DNA of 64,000 bases from positions 1 through 64,000 of the forward strand of contig CAIOYD010000050.1 in the NCBI GenBank assembly GCA_903862415.1. Reading direction: 5' to 3'. Shown piece after piece: positions 46,613 to 55,508 of this stretch (positions are counted from its first letter, which is position 1; the number at the start of each line of letters is the position of its first letter). Below the pieces are notes generated by a model. That model was not told where the DNA came from. It did no database searches and saw only the letters and a list, made by a program, of their open reading frames with translations. Made by a program: the position numbers and the translations under genes. This DNA comes from an uncultured Oxalobacteraceae bacterium (GTDB lineage: Bacteria > Pseudomonadota > Gammaproteobacteria > Burkholderiales > Burkholderiaceae_D).

Positions 46613-47170
46613 TTACAAACCAATATGCAAAAAATCACTGTCCTGTATCAATTGCGCCAGGTTTAATTCAACCCAGGATTGATTATTACTGTCCAGATAG
46701 CTTTGCTGCTTCCACGCGGAAGGCTCGCTTGCCTGTTGCGCGGTCATTTCTGCCACGTTACGCAAACCCAACACTTTCGTTACCAGCAATCCGGCATTAA
46801 AGGCAAGCCCGGCAGAAAAAGCCACCACGCGGCAATCCGCTGTAGCCTCGACGCTGGAACGTCCCTGAAAGCGCTGAATATCAATCACGCCGATCAAATT
46901 TCCCCGCACATTGAGCAGGCCAAGATACCAGTCCCGCGTCAGTGGTACCTGAGTAATCTGGCCGAGTGAAACAATTTCGCCCGATTCCTTCAGATTTAAC
47001 AGATAACGGGTGTCACCTATCATCACACCCAGCTGATTGGTACTGGTCGCCTCACTCGAACGCGCCACCTGCATCCGTTCGAGCAATTGTGATTGAAACT
47101 CGCGCAGACGTTCACGACGATCGCCACGCTTTTCTTCACTGGTTTTTTCAACTGTCTTGACCTGGTTCAT
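46613..47170 (-). CDS. pilI: CheW-like adaptor PilI
   Basis: A 185-residue adaptor with a CheW domain from about residue 45 (GVMIGDTRYLLNL, LTRDWYLGLLNVRGNLIGVID) linking PilJ to the ChpA kinase. An N-terminal charged helix precedes the domain. Its position between pilH and pilJ is the conserved order. Confidence 0.9.
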   Translation of the reverse strand: MNQVKTVEKTSEEKRGDRRERLREFQSQLLERMQVARSSEATSTNQLGVMIGDTRYLLNLKESGEIVSLGQITQVPLTRDWYLGLLNVRGNLIGVIDIQRFQGRSSVEATADCRVVAFSAGLAFNAGLLVTKVLGLRNVAEMTAQQASEPSAWKQQSYLDSNNQSWVELNLAQLIQDSDFLHIGL

Positions 47171-47191
47171 GTCGGTTCCGCAATCAACGAC

Positions 47192-47557
47192 TTAACCCAG
47201 ACTGGCGATTTTTGCCAGCAACTCTTGCGGATCAATTGGCTTGACCAGATAATCACGCGCGCCCTGACGCAAACCCCAGATACGATCAGTTTCCTGATTT
47301 TTGCTGGTGCAAATAATGATAGGTACATCCTGAGTTTCAGCGTCCCGGGCAATGGCGCGGGTGATCTGAAATCCATTTTGTCCGGGCATGACCACGTCCA
47401 TCAAAATCAGATGCGGTTTATCGGCCTTGATTTTCAATAAAGCTTCTTCGCCGTTTTCAGCAGTGGAAACTGAAAAGCCGTTCTTGGCCAAAATATCAGT
47501 CAAAAAATAACGTTCGGTAGGAGAATCATCGACTACCAAAATTTTTTGTATTGCCAT
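47192..47557 (-). CDS. pilH: Response regulator PilH
   Basis: A 121-residue single-domain receiver. Acidic pocket VVDDSPTER, phospho-Asp in LILMDVVMPGQNGF, conserved Thr in IICTSK and Lys in LVKPID are all present. PilH opposes or tunes the PilG output in the Chp pathway of relatives. AAGGAATAAAA precedes the start. Confidence 0.93.
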   Translation of the reverse strand: MAIQKILVVDDSPTERYFLTDILAKNGFSVSTAENGEEALLKIKADKPHLILMDVVMPGQNGFQITRAIARDAETQDVPIIICTSKNQETDRIWGLRQGARDYLVKPIDPQELLAKIASLG

Positions 47558-47681
47558 TTTTATTCCTTTAAATATCCTGAATTACCACGAACCAGAGCAA
47601 TCACATGCAAAAGTTCTCACAAAATCAATTTATATTTACATCCTGCCGCCCAACGACCGGCAGTTGCGCCCGGCAATCTTT

Positions 47682-48068
47682 TCAAACTGTGTAATTACGC
47701 ACGGTTTTCAGCAAACTATCCTTGGTAAACGGCTTGGTTAAATATTCGTTCGAGCCAACAATCGTTCCTCTGGCGCGATCAAACAAACCATCCTTGGAAG
47801 AAAGCATAATGACAGGAGTGTTGCGGAATTTTGCGCTCTTTTTTATCAGCGCGCAGGTTTGATAACCATCGAGACGCGGCATAAGAATGTCACAAAATAT
47901 CAAATCAGGGTGATAGTCATTGATTTTCGACAGCGCATCAAAACCATCTTCGGCCAGAATTACCTGATAACCCACCTGCCCCAAGAAAATTTCGGCTGAA
48001 CGACGAATGGTACTGCTATCGTCGATAACCATGATTTTCAAACTTTGTTTTTCTGCTGCCATAGTCAT
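47682..48068 (-). CDS. pilG: Response regulator PilG
   Basis: A 128-residue single-domain receiver with VIDDSSTIRRSAEIFL, phospho-Asp in LIFCDILMPRLDG, and YLTKPF. It is the first gene of the Chp set and in relatives stimulates pilus extension and twitching. The start is placed at the ATG at 48068; longer frames to 48104 have no ribosome site. Confidence 0.93.
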   Translation of the reverse strand: MTMAAEKQSLKIMVIDDSSTIRRSAEIFLGQVGYQVILAEDGFDALSKINDYHPDLIFCDILMPRLDGYQTCALIKKSAKFRNTPVIMLSSKDGLFDRARGTIVGSNEYLTKPFTKDSLLKTVRNYTV

Positions 48069-48262
48069 AAATCGTCTCGAAATTATTCTGTTAAGACTAC
48101 ACATAATTGCTTTAATTCAATATTACAGCCAACTGCATCAAATTAGCGCTAGATTACCCAAAAATAACGAAAAAAATAAGCTATTTGTCTGAATAGCAGC
48201 CTAAATGATTCATTTTAATAACATATCGTCAAGTTACCCGAATAATCACAGCACCGGCAGAA

Positions 48263-48469
48263 TCAGATTACTACCATTTCAAAATCTTCCTTACGCGCGC
48301 CGCATTCCGGGCAGGTCCAATTCATCGGCACGTCCTGCCAACGAGTTCCGGCCGGAATATTCTCATCTGGCAAGCCAGCAGCTTCGTCATACATCCAGCC
48401 ACAGATCAGGCACATCCATGTTTTATATTCATCATTTTGAACTGAATTATCAATACTCACGGTTTTCAT
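48263..48469 (-). CDS. Rubredoxin
   Basis: A 68-residue rubredoxin with CLICGW and CPECGARKEDF iron-ligand pairs and the GTRWQDVPMNWTCP core. It lies between pilG and a divergent thiD-like gene, an arrangement I recall from other Burkholderiales. It differs clearly from the rubredoxin at 34664 in its N-terminal extension. Confidence 0.94.
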   Translation of the reverse strand: MKTVSIDNSVQNDEYKTWMCLICGWMYDEAAGLPDENIPAGTRWQDVPMNWTCPECGARKEDFEMVVI

Positions 48470-48516
48470 CCTTCTATCAAGTAAAATACAAAGTCTGACA
48501 TCTTAATCTACCCGCC

Positions 48517-49356
48517 GTGCAAAACCAAATTTCACCACTTGTTTTAAGTTTTGGCAGCTCCGATCCCTTAGGCGCGATCGGAATTCAAGCCGATCTGGGC
48601 AGCTTTGCTGCCATGGGCTGTCACGGATTAACTGTAATTACCGCCATTTTAGTCGGCGATACCACGCAAATCACCGACATTGAACCAATAGACGCTGAAA
48701 TCCTGATTGAGCAGGCCCGTACCATACTCGAAGATGTGCCAGTGGCAGCCTTCAAACTCGGTACTATCGGCAGTATAGAAAATGTCAGTGCGATTGCTGA
48801 AATTGTTTCCGACTATCCGGAAGTGCCGCTGATTTTTGATCCATTTGCCAGTGCTATGCCCGATCAGGGGCAAGACAGTGAAGATATTTATCTGGCTGCA
48901 TGTGAATTAATTATCCCGCAAACCACACTGTTAATCGCTTCCATGGTGGAAATTTCACGCATTGCCGAAACCTGGCGCGAACCCTCGACCGAAGACACGC
49001 TGGCTCTCGATGTGCAACATCTGATTGAATCCGGCTGCGAATATGTGCTCGTCACCGGCAGTTCGAGCAGCAGCAGCGAAATCTCCAACTTCCTGTTTGA
49101 TCAGACCGGCATTATCCGGCACGACAGCTGGCCTCGGCTGGCCGGTTCGTTCTTAGGGGCCGGCAGCACCCTGTCTGCCGCGATTGCAGCCCTCATTGCC
49201 AATGGTCTCGATATGCCCGAAGCGGTTCTCGAAGCCCAGGAGTTTACCAACGCCGCACTGGCACACGGACAACGCTTTGGTATGGGGAAACTGGTGCCAG
49301 ACCGCTATTTCTGGGCGCGTGAGGCGGATACGGTGCAAGATTTGGATCAAACTTAA
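48517..49356 (+). CDS. thiD: Divergent ThiD-like phosphomethylpyrimidine kinase
   Basis: A 279-residue ribokinase-fold protein of the HMP/HMP-P kinase family (PF08543). The N-terminal GSSDPLGAIGIQADL is an altered form of the usual SDPSGGAGIQADL. The C-terminal anion hole GTGC/GSGC is GAGS here (FLGAGSTLSAAIAALIANG), so the conserved Cys is Ser and the preceding His/Asn is lost. Kinase activity may be weak or altered. It starts at GTG, 47 bases from the divergent rubredoxin, and precedes hemL. Confidence 0.75.
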   Translation: MQNQISPLVLSFGSSDPLGAIGIQADLGSFAAMGCHGLTVITAILVGDTTQITDIEPIDAEILIEQARTILEDVPVAAFKLGTIGSIENVSAIAEIVSDYPEVPLIFDPFASAMPDQGQDSEDIYLAACELIIPQTTLLIASMVEISRIAETWREPSTEDTLALDVQHLIESGCEYVLVTGSSSSSSEISNFLFDQTGIIRHDSWPRLAGSFLGAGSTLSAAIAALIANGLDMPEAVLEAQEFTNAALAHGQRFGMGKLVPDRYFWAREADTVQDLDQT

Positions 49357-49488
49357 TCTTGATCAATCCGTGGCCACCGCAAACCGACTGTTTTCGTCTA
49401 TGCTTTTGCAACTTTTGCCTTACCGCACCTAAACTGCAACTCAGTCAATTTTATTTTTTTACCCTTCAACCACAGACTAAACCACATC

Positions 49489-50763
49489 ATGCGCAATAAA
49501 GAACTGTTTGAACGTGCTCAACTCACCACACCGGGCGGTGTCAATTCACCGGTGCGGGCATTCCGCTCGGTCGGCGGCACTCCCCGCTTTATTACCCGTG
49601 CAGAAGGGCCTTACTTCTGGGATGCCGAAGGTAAACGCTATATTGACTATATCGGCTCCTGGGGTCCGGCCATCGTCGGTCACGCGCATCCGGCAGTCGT
49701 CAAAGCTGTACAGACTGCAGCCACACTGGGCCTGAGTTTTGGTGCCCCGACCGAAGGTGAAATCCTGATGGCCGAAGAAATCTGCAAGTTAGTGCCGTCA
49801 ATTGAGCAGGTGCGTCTGGTTTCTTCCGGCACCGAAGCCACCATGAGCGCCCTGCGACTTGCGCGTGGCGCCACAGGTCGCGACAAAATTATTAAATTTG
49901 AAGGTTGCTATCACGGCCATGCCGATGCCCTGCTGGTCAAGGCTGGCAGTGGGTTGCTGACACTGGGTAATCCCAGTTCTTCCGGCGTTCCGGCTGATTT
50001 CACCAAACACACCCTGGTGCTGGACTACAACAATGCCCAGCAGCTCGAAGACACTTTCAAAGCTATGGGCGACCAGATTGCCTGCGTGATAGTTGAGCCG
50101 GTGGCCGGGAATATGAATCTGATCAAGGCCACGCCGGAATTTCTCAACACCATGCGACGTCTGTGCACCGAGTACGGCAGCGTACTGATTTTTGATGAAG
50201 TCATGTGTGGTTTCCGGGTCGCTCTGGGTGGCGCGCAATCACTGTATAACATCAAGCCTGATTTAACCGCGCTGGGTAAAGTGATCGGCGGCGGCTTGCC
50301 GGTGGCCGCTTTCGGTGGTCGTGCTGATTTAATGGCACACATGGCACCTCTCGGTGGTGTTTATCAGGCAGGCACACTGTCTGGCAATCCGGTGGCCGTA
50401 GCTGCCGGACTGACCACCCTCAAACTCATTCAGGCAGATGGTTTTTATACCAGTCTCAGTGCACAAACCGCCAAATTGGCACAGGGCTTGACCCAAATTG
50501 CCCAACAGGCTGGTGTCAGTTTTTGCGCCGATTCCATCGGTGGTATGTTCGGGCTGTATTTTGCCGACCAGGTTCCGGCGAGCTATGCCGCCATGATGCA
50601 AACGGATAAAGATCAATTCAACCGTCTGTTCCACGCCATGCTCGACGGCGGTGTTTATCTCGCACCGTCCGCGTTTGAAGCCGGGTTTGTCTCAGCGCAG
50701 CATGATGACGCGATTATTGCTGCCACGCTGGATATAGCCAGAACGGCTTTTGCACAGTATTGA
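49489..50763 (+). CDS. hemL: Glutamate-1-semialdehyde 2,1-aminomutase
   Basis: A 424-residue PLP aminomutase that converts glutamate-1-semialdehyde to 5-aminolevulinate for heme synthesis. The opening [11 protein letters not shown], the YHGHAD loop, DEVMCGFR and the PLP-lysine motif [14 protein letters not shown] are all present; length is standard. Confidence 0.97.
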   Translation: MRNKELFERAQLTTPGGVNSPVRAFRSVGGTPRFITRAEGPYFWDAEGKRYIDYIGSWGPAIVGHAHPAVVKAVQTAATLGLSFGAPTEGEILMAEEICKLVPSIEQVRLVSSGTEATMSALRLARGATGRDKIIKFEGCYHGHADALLVKAGSGLLTLGNPSSSGVPADFTKHTLVLDYNNAQQLEDTFKAMGDQIACVIVEPVAGNMNLIKATPEFLNTMRRLCTEYGSVLIFDEVMCGFRVALGGAQSLYNIKPDLTALGKVIGGGLPVAAFGGRADLMAHMAPLGGVYQAGTLSGNPVAVAAGLTTLKLIQADGFYTSLSAQTAKLAQGLTQIAQQAGVSFCADSIGGMFGLYFADQVPASYAAMMQTDKDQFNRLFHAMLDGGVYLAPSAFEAGFVSAQHDDAIIAATLDIARTAFAQY

Positions 50764-50768
50764 ACCCT

Positions 50769-50801
50769 GCGGCTCATCTGTGATTCACGGATGAGCCGTT
50801 T
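50769..50801 (+). terminator. Probable terminator after hemL
   Basis: GCGGCTCATC pairs with GATGAGCCGT-side sequence around TGTGATTCACG, followed by only three T residues. Confidence 0.55.
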
Positions 50802-50920
50802 GCACAGTTTTGCGGGCTAATCTTACCCAAAGAACCATTATATAAAACTACAAAAATAGGATTGACTTTATCTATTTCCTCGCCAGATAATGCCTGTCCT
50901 ATTCTTTTAAAGAAATTACT

Positions 50921-52327
50921 ATGTCCGCAATAAAAATGAACCGCTTGTTAATCGCCGCAGCTGCCGCGGGCTTTTTATTGATGGGCTGCAAAGGGCATGG
51001 ATCTTCTTCTGCCGCAATCCCGGCCTCCTTAACCAACTGGACCTGGGAAGCTGACACCAATGCGGCGCAAAGTCCGGGTAGCTTTGGTTCTCTGGGCGTT
51101 GCCGCCACGACCAATCAACCCAGCGGTCGCAGTGGCACCATGGGCTGGAAAGACAGCAGTGGCAAGCTCTGGATTTTCAGTGGCTCCGGTGGTTTCAGCG
51201 ATATGTGGGTGTTTGACAGTAGCACCCTGAGCTGGGTATGGATGTCTGGTACACACATCAGCACCTCCAATGCCGGTGTGTATGGCACTCAGGGCACAGC
51301 GGCGGCAGCCAATTTACCGGGTGCACGCACCAGTGCCGCTACCTGGACCGATGCCGCAGGTAAATTCTGGATGCTGGGCGGTTATGGTACAGATGCTAAC
51401 GGCCTGATAGGTTACATGAATGATTTCTGGCGTTATGACACCAGCAGCAATCAATGGACCTGGATGGGTGGCGCCAGTGGTGGTGGTTCGAGTTCCGGCA
51501 ACTACGTCTATCCTGCGGTCAACGTGGCCGCTACCAGCAACATCCCGAATCCACGCAACAGCAGCGCCTTCTGGAAAGATTTGAACGGCAATTTCTGGTT
51601 GTTTGGCGGTCAGGCTTATTTGAACAATACCGGCGGGTTGCAAAATGATTTATGGGAATACATTCCTGCAAACGCTACCTGGACCCTGGTGGGTGGCTCT
51701 ACCACTCAAAATGCTACGGGTATTTATGGCACGGCAGCCACGGCGGCCAGCACCAATTTTCCGGGCGCACGTCAGCAAGCCACTACCTGGACCGACACTG
51801 CTGGCAATTTCTGGCTGTTTGGCGGGAGTGGTTATGATTCCATAGGCAGTGTGGGCTACCTGAACGACTTATGGAAATTTTCACCAACGACTCAACAATG
51901 GACCTGGATCAGCGGCTCCAACCTCATTAATGCAGTTGGCGTGTATGGCACCAACAATGTGGCAGCAGCAACCAATCAACCAGGCGCACGTTACGGTGCA
52001 CAGGCCTGGACTGATGTCAGCGGCAATCACTGGCTGTTTGGCGGTATTGGCATTAATTCTTCCGGTGTGCAGGCCACCATGAATGACCTGTGGGAATTTC
52101 AGGCCAGCAGTAATCAATGGGTTTGGATTAACGGTTCTTACAATGGCAATCTGGCCGGCTATTATGGCACCCTCCATATTCTGTCTAGCTCCAATATGCC
52201 TGGCAGTCGTTCTGATGCATTAACCTGGACCGATGCTACGGGTAATTTCTGGATGTTTGGTGGCAGTGGTTATGATGCAGCCAGTGCCAATGGACTTCTG
52301 ACGGATGTATGGAAATTTCTTCCTTAA
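50921..52327 (+). CDS. Kelch-type beta-propeller lipoprotein
   Basis: A 468-residue lipoprotein (lipobox LLMGC near residue 22) composed of about six kelch-like blades. Each blade has the pattern PGAR...TWTD..GNFWLFGG..........NDLW.F....WTW..GS. The N-terminal strand LTNWTWEADTN matches the last strand of a blade, and the C-terminus ends at DVWKF, so the ring probably closes by joining the two ends. Such propellers bind proteins or sugars; no catalytic residues are evident. The regular repeats are at DNA level too. It probably sits on the outer membrane. Confidence 0.82.
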   Translation: MSAIKMNRLLIAAAAAGFLLMGCKGHGSSSAAIPASLTNWTWEADTNAAQSPGSFGSLGVAATTNQPSGRSGTMGWKDSSGKLWIFSGSGGFSDMWVFDSSTLSWVWMSGTHISTSNAGVYGTQGTAAAANLPGARTSAATWTDAAGKFWMLGGYGTDANGLIGYMNDFWRYDTSSNQWTWMGGASGGGSSSGNYVYPAVNVAATSNIPNPRNSSAFWKDLNGNFWLFGGQAYLNNTGGLQNDLWEYIPANATWTLVGGSTTQNATGIYGTAATAASTNFPGARQQATTWTDTAGNFWLFGGSGYDSIGSVGYLNDLWKFSPTTQQWTWISGSNLINAVGVYGTNNVAAATNQPGARYGAQAWTDVSGNHWLFGGIGINSSGVQATMNDLWEFQASSNQWVWINGSYNGNLAGYYGTLHILSSSNMPGSRSDALTWTDATGNFWMFGGSGYDAASANGLLTDVWKFLP

Positions 52328-52350
52328 GGTCTGCCGATAATTAAACATTT

Positions 52351-52384
52351 CAACGGCCCGGTGATTGAATTCATCGGGCCGTTG
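52351..52384. terminator. Hairpin between the kelch gene and the flavin reductase
   Basis: CAACGGCCCGGTGA pairs with TCATCGGGCCGTTG (one G.T pair) around TTGAAT. It is a strong terminator-like stem but lies only 17 bases before the next start with a short T-run (ACTTT), so it could also act as an attenuator. Confidence 0.6.
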
Positions 52385-52400
52385 TACTTTGGAGTACATG

Positions 52401-53009
52401 ATGAATTTTGATCCGCACCAAATCACTCCTCAAGAGTGTTACCAACTGCTCACCCACAGTGTGATTCCACGCCCGATCGCTTGGGTCAGCACCCTGTCGG
52501 CAGAGGGAATTTTAAATCTGGCGCCGTATTCTTTTTTTACCGTGGCCAGCTGTAATCCGCCGGTACTGTTGGTGACACAGGTCAATCCACGCCAGCGCAC
52601 CAACAAGGATACGCTGACCAATCTGGCCGCTACCGGTGAGTGTGTGGTCAACATTGTCAGTACCGCCAATGCCGCTGCGATGAATACCAGTTGTGCGGAT
52701 TATCCGGCCAATATCAGTGAATTTGCCGCCGCAGGTATTGAACCGGTGGCCAGCCTCAAAGTCAAACCCGCCGGCGTGAAGGCCTCACATGTGCGCTTTG
52801 AATGCACGCTGCGCGAAATTATTGAAGTCTCACCTCATCCCTCTGGTGGCAGTATGATGCTGCTCGATGTGGTGAATATTTTTGTCGCCAAAGAAGTGAT
52901 GCAACACAAGCAAATTGATGCGACGTTACTCGATGCACTGGGCAAACTGGGTGGTGACAGTTACAGCACCACCCGCGATGGTTTCCGGCTGGAGCGTCCG
53001 GTACTGTAA
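52401..53009 (+). CDS. Flavin reductase-like FMN-binding protein
   Basis: A 202-residue flavin reductase (Flavin_Reduct, PF01613-like split-barrel). HSVIPRPIAWVSTLSAEG and LAPYSFFTVASCNPP are the family's FMN-binding segments. Such proteins often reduce FMN for an oxygenase or act on unknown electron acceptors; no partner is adjacent. GGAG lies six bases before the ATG at 52401; ATG 52398 is immediately before. Confidence 0.85.
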   Translation: MNFDPHQITPQECYQLLTHSVIPRPIAWVSTLSAEGILNLAPYSFFTVASCNPPVLLVTQVNPRQRTNKDTLTNLAATGECVVNIVSTANAAAMNTSCADYPANISEFAAAGIEPVASLKVKPAGVKASHVRFECTLREIIEVSPHPSGGSMMLLDVVNIFVAKEVMQHKQIDATLLDALGKLGGDSYSTTRDGFRLERPVL

Positions 53010-53035
53010 TTTGTCGTTACTTATTTTCTGGTGAG

Positions 53036-54055
53036 TTAAAACACGTGCCGGATACCCATCTGATATTTCTGCACTGATTTTCCGTATTGTGGATTATCTG
53101 GCGGGGTATTTTCTGCCGAATAGCGGTCATTGGCAGTATGGGCCAGTACCGCATACAGATTGGTCCGCTTTGAAATCACATAGTTGTAGCCGAGTGCAAC
53201 CTGCGCCACATTGGCGTCGGCCAGCAGTTTATTTTCACGGTAAATATAATCGGCAACCAGAGCATGTTTTCCCAGTGGAACGGTTGCGCCAATTAAATAA
53301 CTCTGGATTTTATGCATTCCTGATTCAGAAGTCTGACTTATCGCTGCATGCAGTTTTAGCACGCTAAAATCATAAGTGCCGCCAACAAACTGGCTTCTAT
53401 AAGCGGGAGTATAAACTGGTGGCTGATCGATATTGGCTTCATGCCAGGCATACACCAGATTCAGCGGACCTCCGGCATAGCCAACAGAAAACCCCGTCTG
53501 ACTTTGCGCATGCACGTCACCTGCCTGCTCACCGAAACTATACGCCGCGGAAGCATTAAAACCACCCAGATTTGCCGGCGTCATATACACGACGGCATTG
53601 TCCATGCGGAAATCACGAGTCTGAAAATCGGCATCTTTACCGAAAATATTTTTGATATCACCCGCGGTATTATTGCCGAACGGATCAACCACACCATAAG
53701 CATTGTAGAGCGGGGTATATTGTCGTCCCATGGTAAGCGTGCCGGGAACGCCACTCAAGCCAACAAAGGCCTGGCGTCCAAAAGTCCGGCCAGCGCTTGA
53801 GGTACCGTTGTCAATTGAAATGCCCTGCTCTAACACAAACAGTGCCTTCATGCCGCCGCCCAAATCTTCCGAGCCTTTAAACCCCAGACGTGAACCTGAT
53901 TGCATACCGCTTTCGAGCTTGGTAACTGCGCCCTCGGCCGCGCCATCATTGTAGGATATTCCGGCATCAAGCACGCCGTACATGGTGACGCTGTCTGCCG
54001 CCACAGCCAGACCAGCCATGCACAGCAACGCAGTGCCACAGATTAATTTTTTCAT
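53036..54055 (-). CDS. Trimeric general porin (betaproteobacterial type)
   Basis: A 339-residue outer-membrane porin: a 19-residue signal peptide (AVA-ADSV), a mature start VTMYGVLDAGISY and C-terminal GIRHVF ending in Phe, typical of 16-stranded Gram-negative porins (Porin_4). SRLGFKGSEDLGGGMKA is the family motif. It is 112 bases downstream of a related porin and has its own CAGGAGAAG ribosome site. Confidence 0.95.
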   Translation of the reverse strand: MKKLICGTALLCMAGLAVAADSVTMYGVLDAGISYNDGAAEGAVTKLESGMQSGSRLGFKGSEDLGGGMKALFVLEQGISIDNGTSSAGRTFGRQAFVGLSGVPGTLTMGRQYTPLYNAYGVVDPFGNNTAGDIKNIFGKDADFQTRDFRMDNAVVYMTPANLGGFNASAAYSFGEQAGDVHAQSQTGFSVGYAGGPLNLVYAWHEANIDQPPVYTPAYRSQFVGGTYDFSVLKLHAAISQTSESGMHKIQSYLIGATVPLGKHALVADYIYRENKLLADANVAQVALGYNYVISKRTNLYAVLAHTANDRYSAENTPPDNPQYGKSVQKYQMGIRHVF

Positions 54056-54068
54056 CTGACTTCTCCTG

Positions 54069-54102
54069 AAAAAACACCTGAGTTCCGTGCAGAACTCAGG
54101 TG
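54069..54102 (-). terminator. Intrinsic terminator between the two porins
   Basis: CACCTGAGTTC and GAACTCAGGTG form a perfect stem; read on the minus strand it is followed by a run of T. It ends the upstream porin transcript (54168-55214) before the second porin. Confidence 0.85.
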
Positions 54103-54167
54103 CTATTTAATGCCAGAGGAATGCAAGCCACCCCTTGGCTCGTAGTGAATTACAACTGGGGCATCAT

Positions 54168-55214
54168 TTAAAACTGATGACGCACGCCTACCTGAAATGC
54201 GCTGGCCGATGCGCCCGAATCAGCCACATCAACAAACGCATTCGGTTGATTTTTCACATAGGTATAGGCGGTGTACAGATTGGTCCGTTTGGACAGGTTA
54301 TAGGTATAGCCAACAGCGTACAGCTCTGCGTCGGCTTCCTTGACGAGCTTGTTATTTTTATGGGTGTATTCACCAAACACGGCATGCTGGCCGAATGGTA
54401 CGGTAACGCCCAACAGATAATCCTGAGTTTTGAAGTTCAGACCCTGCTCGTTTTGATCAAATGCGGCATGGGCCTTGACGACGCCAAAATCATAGGTTGC
54501 GCCAACAAAATTGGTTTTGAAGGTATCACCCTTGGTGGTTGCGGTATCGTTATTGGCCTGATGATAGGCATACACCACATTCACTGGTCCATTGGCATAA
54601 CCCAAAGAAGCGCCTGCCTGGCTTTGTGCTGCACTGTTACCGGTAACTTCACCAAAACCATAGGTCACACTGGCATTAAATCCGCCCAGATTATCTGCCG
54701 TGGAATAGGTCACGGCATTGCTTAAGCGCTGATAATCCCCATTATCCAGGGCATTGGTACCGAAAATTGTATTGATATTGGCAGCGAAACCACTTTGAAA
54801 TGGATCGATGGCAGTGTGTGCCAGATACAGCGGAGTTAACTGACGGCCGAGTTTAACAGTACCAAAGTCGCCACCAAGTCCAACCCAAGCCTGACTGCTG
54901 AAGACGCCATTGCCTGAATTTGGGGTTGGGCTATCGTAGGGGTACGTGTTGAGGGTGCTGCCGTTATCGAGCGAGATGGCCTGTTCCAACACAAACATCG
55001 CTTTAGTGCCACCACCAAGGTCTTCACTGCCCTTGAATCCCAGACGCGAATAGGATTGCTGACCGCTTTCCAGACTGGTGGTGTCGTTTTTACCAATAGA
55101 TGAATCGGTGTAAGCCACGCCAGCATCGAGCGTTCCATACACGGTTACGGATGACTCTGCCAAAACTGCACCGACAGTTCCTAGTAAAGCAATTGCTAAT
55201 AATGATTTTTTCAT
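54168..55214 (-). CDS. Trimeric general porin (betaproteobacterial type)
   Basis: A 348-residue porin with a signal peptide ending VLA-ESSV, the mature VTVYGTLDAGVAYT start, SRLGFKGSEDLGGGTKA and the C-terminal GVRHQF. It is related to the porin downstream but differs in its loops (an insertion near residues 85-100, TYPYDSPTPNSG), so the pair probably arose by tandem duplication and diverged. A separate terminator implies independent regulation. Confidence 0.95.
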   Translation of the reverse strand: MKKSLLAIALLGTVGAVLAESSVTVYGTLDAGVAYTDSSIGKNDTTSLESGQQSYSRLGFKGSEDLGGGTKAMFVLEQAISLDNGSTLNTYPYDSPTPNSGNGVFSSQAWVGLGGDFGTVKLGRQLTPLYLAHTAIDPFQSGFAANINTIFGTNALDNGDYQRLSNAVTYSTADNLGGFNASVTYGFGEVTGNSAAQSQAGASLGYANGPVNVVYAYHQANNDTATTKGDTFKTNFVGATYDFGVVKAHAAFDQNEQGLNFKTQDYLLGVTVPFGQHAVFGEYTHKNNKLVKEADAELYAVGYTYNLSKRTNLYTAYTYVKNQPNAFVDVADSGASASAFQVGVRHQF

Positions 55215-55508
55215 ACATTCATTCCTTTAAAAATTAATAACCAATCTCACTGATTTCATCTGGAGCTAAGTAACTCACCGCGTGCAGCAAATCCATTCAA
55301 CGATTCGCCAGCAGCGAAGACGATGACTGTTCAGATAAAATTAAATTCAATTTAAAAATACAAATACAGCAAGAAAAATAAATAATATTTACTTCTAAAA
55401 TACTATTTACTTTGCTGCAATGGATAGCTTTGGGCTGGACGAACTTTAGCGTTACCCTGCGAATGGCTCAATTAGTGAAAATACTTATCAATAAATAATG
55501 TGTAATTA

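Noticed and set aside
51300-52327. Repetitive DNA that could be mistaken for a repeat array
   Set aside because: The repeats are degenerate, about 150-190 bases long and encode kelch blades in frame; there are no spacers as in CRISPR.
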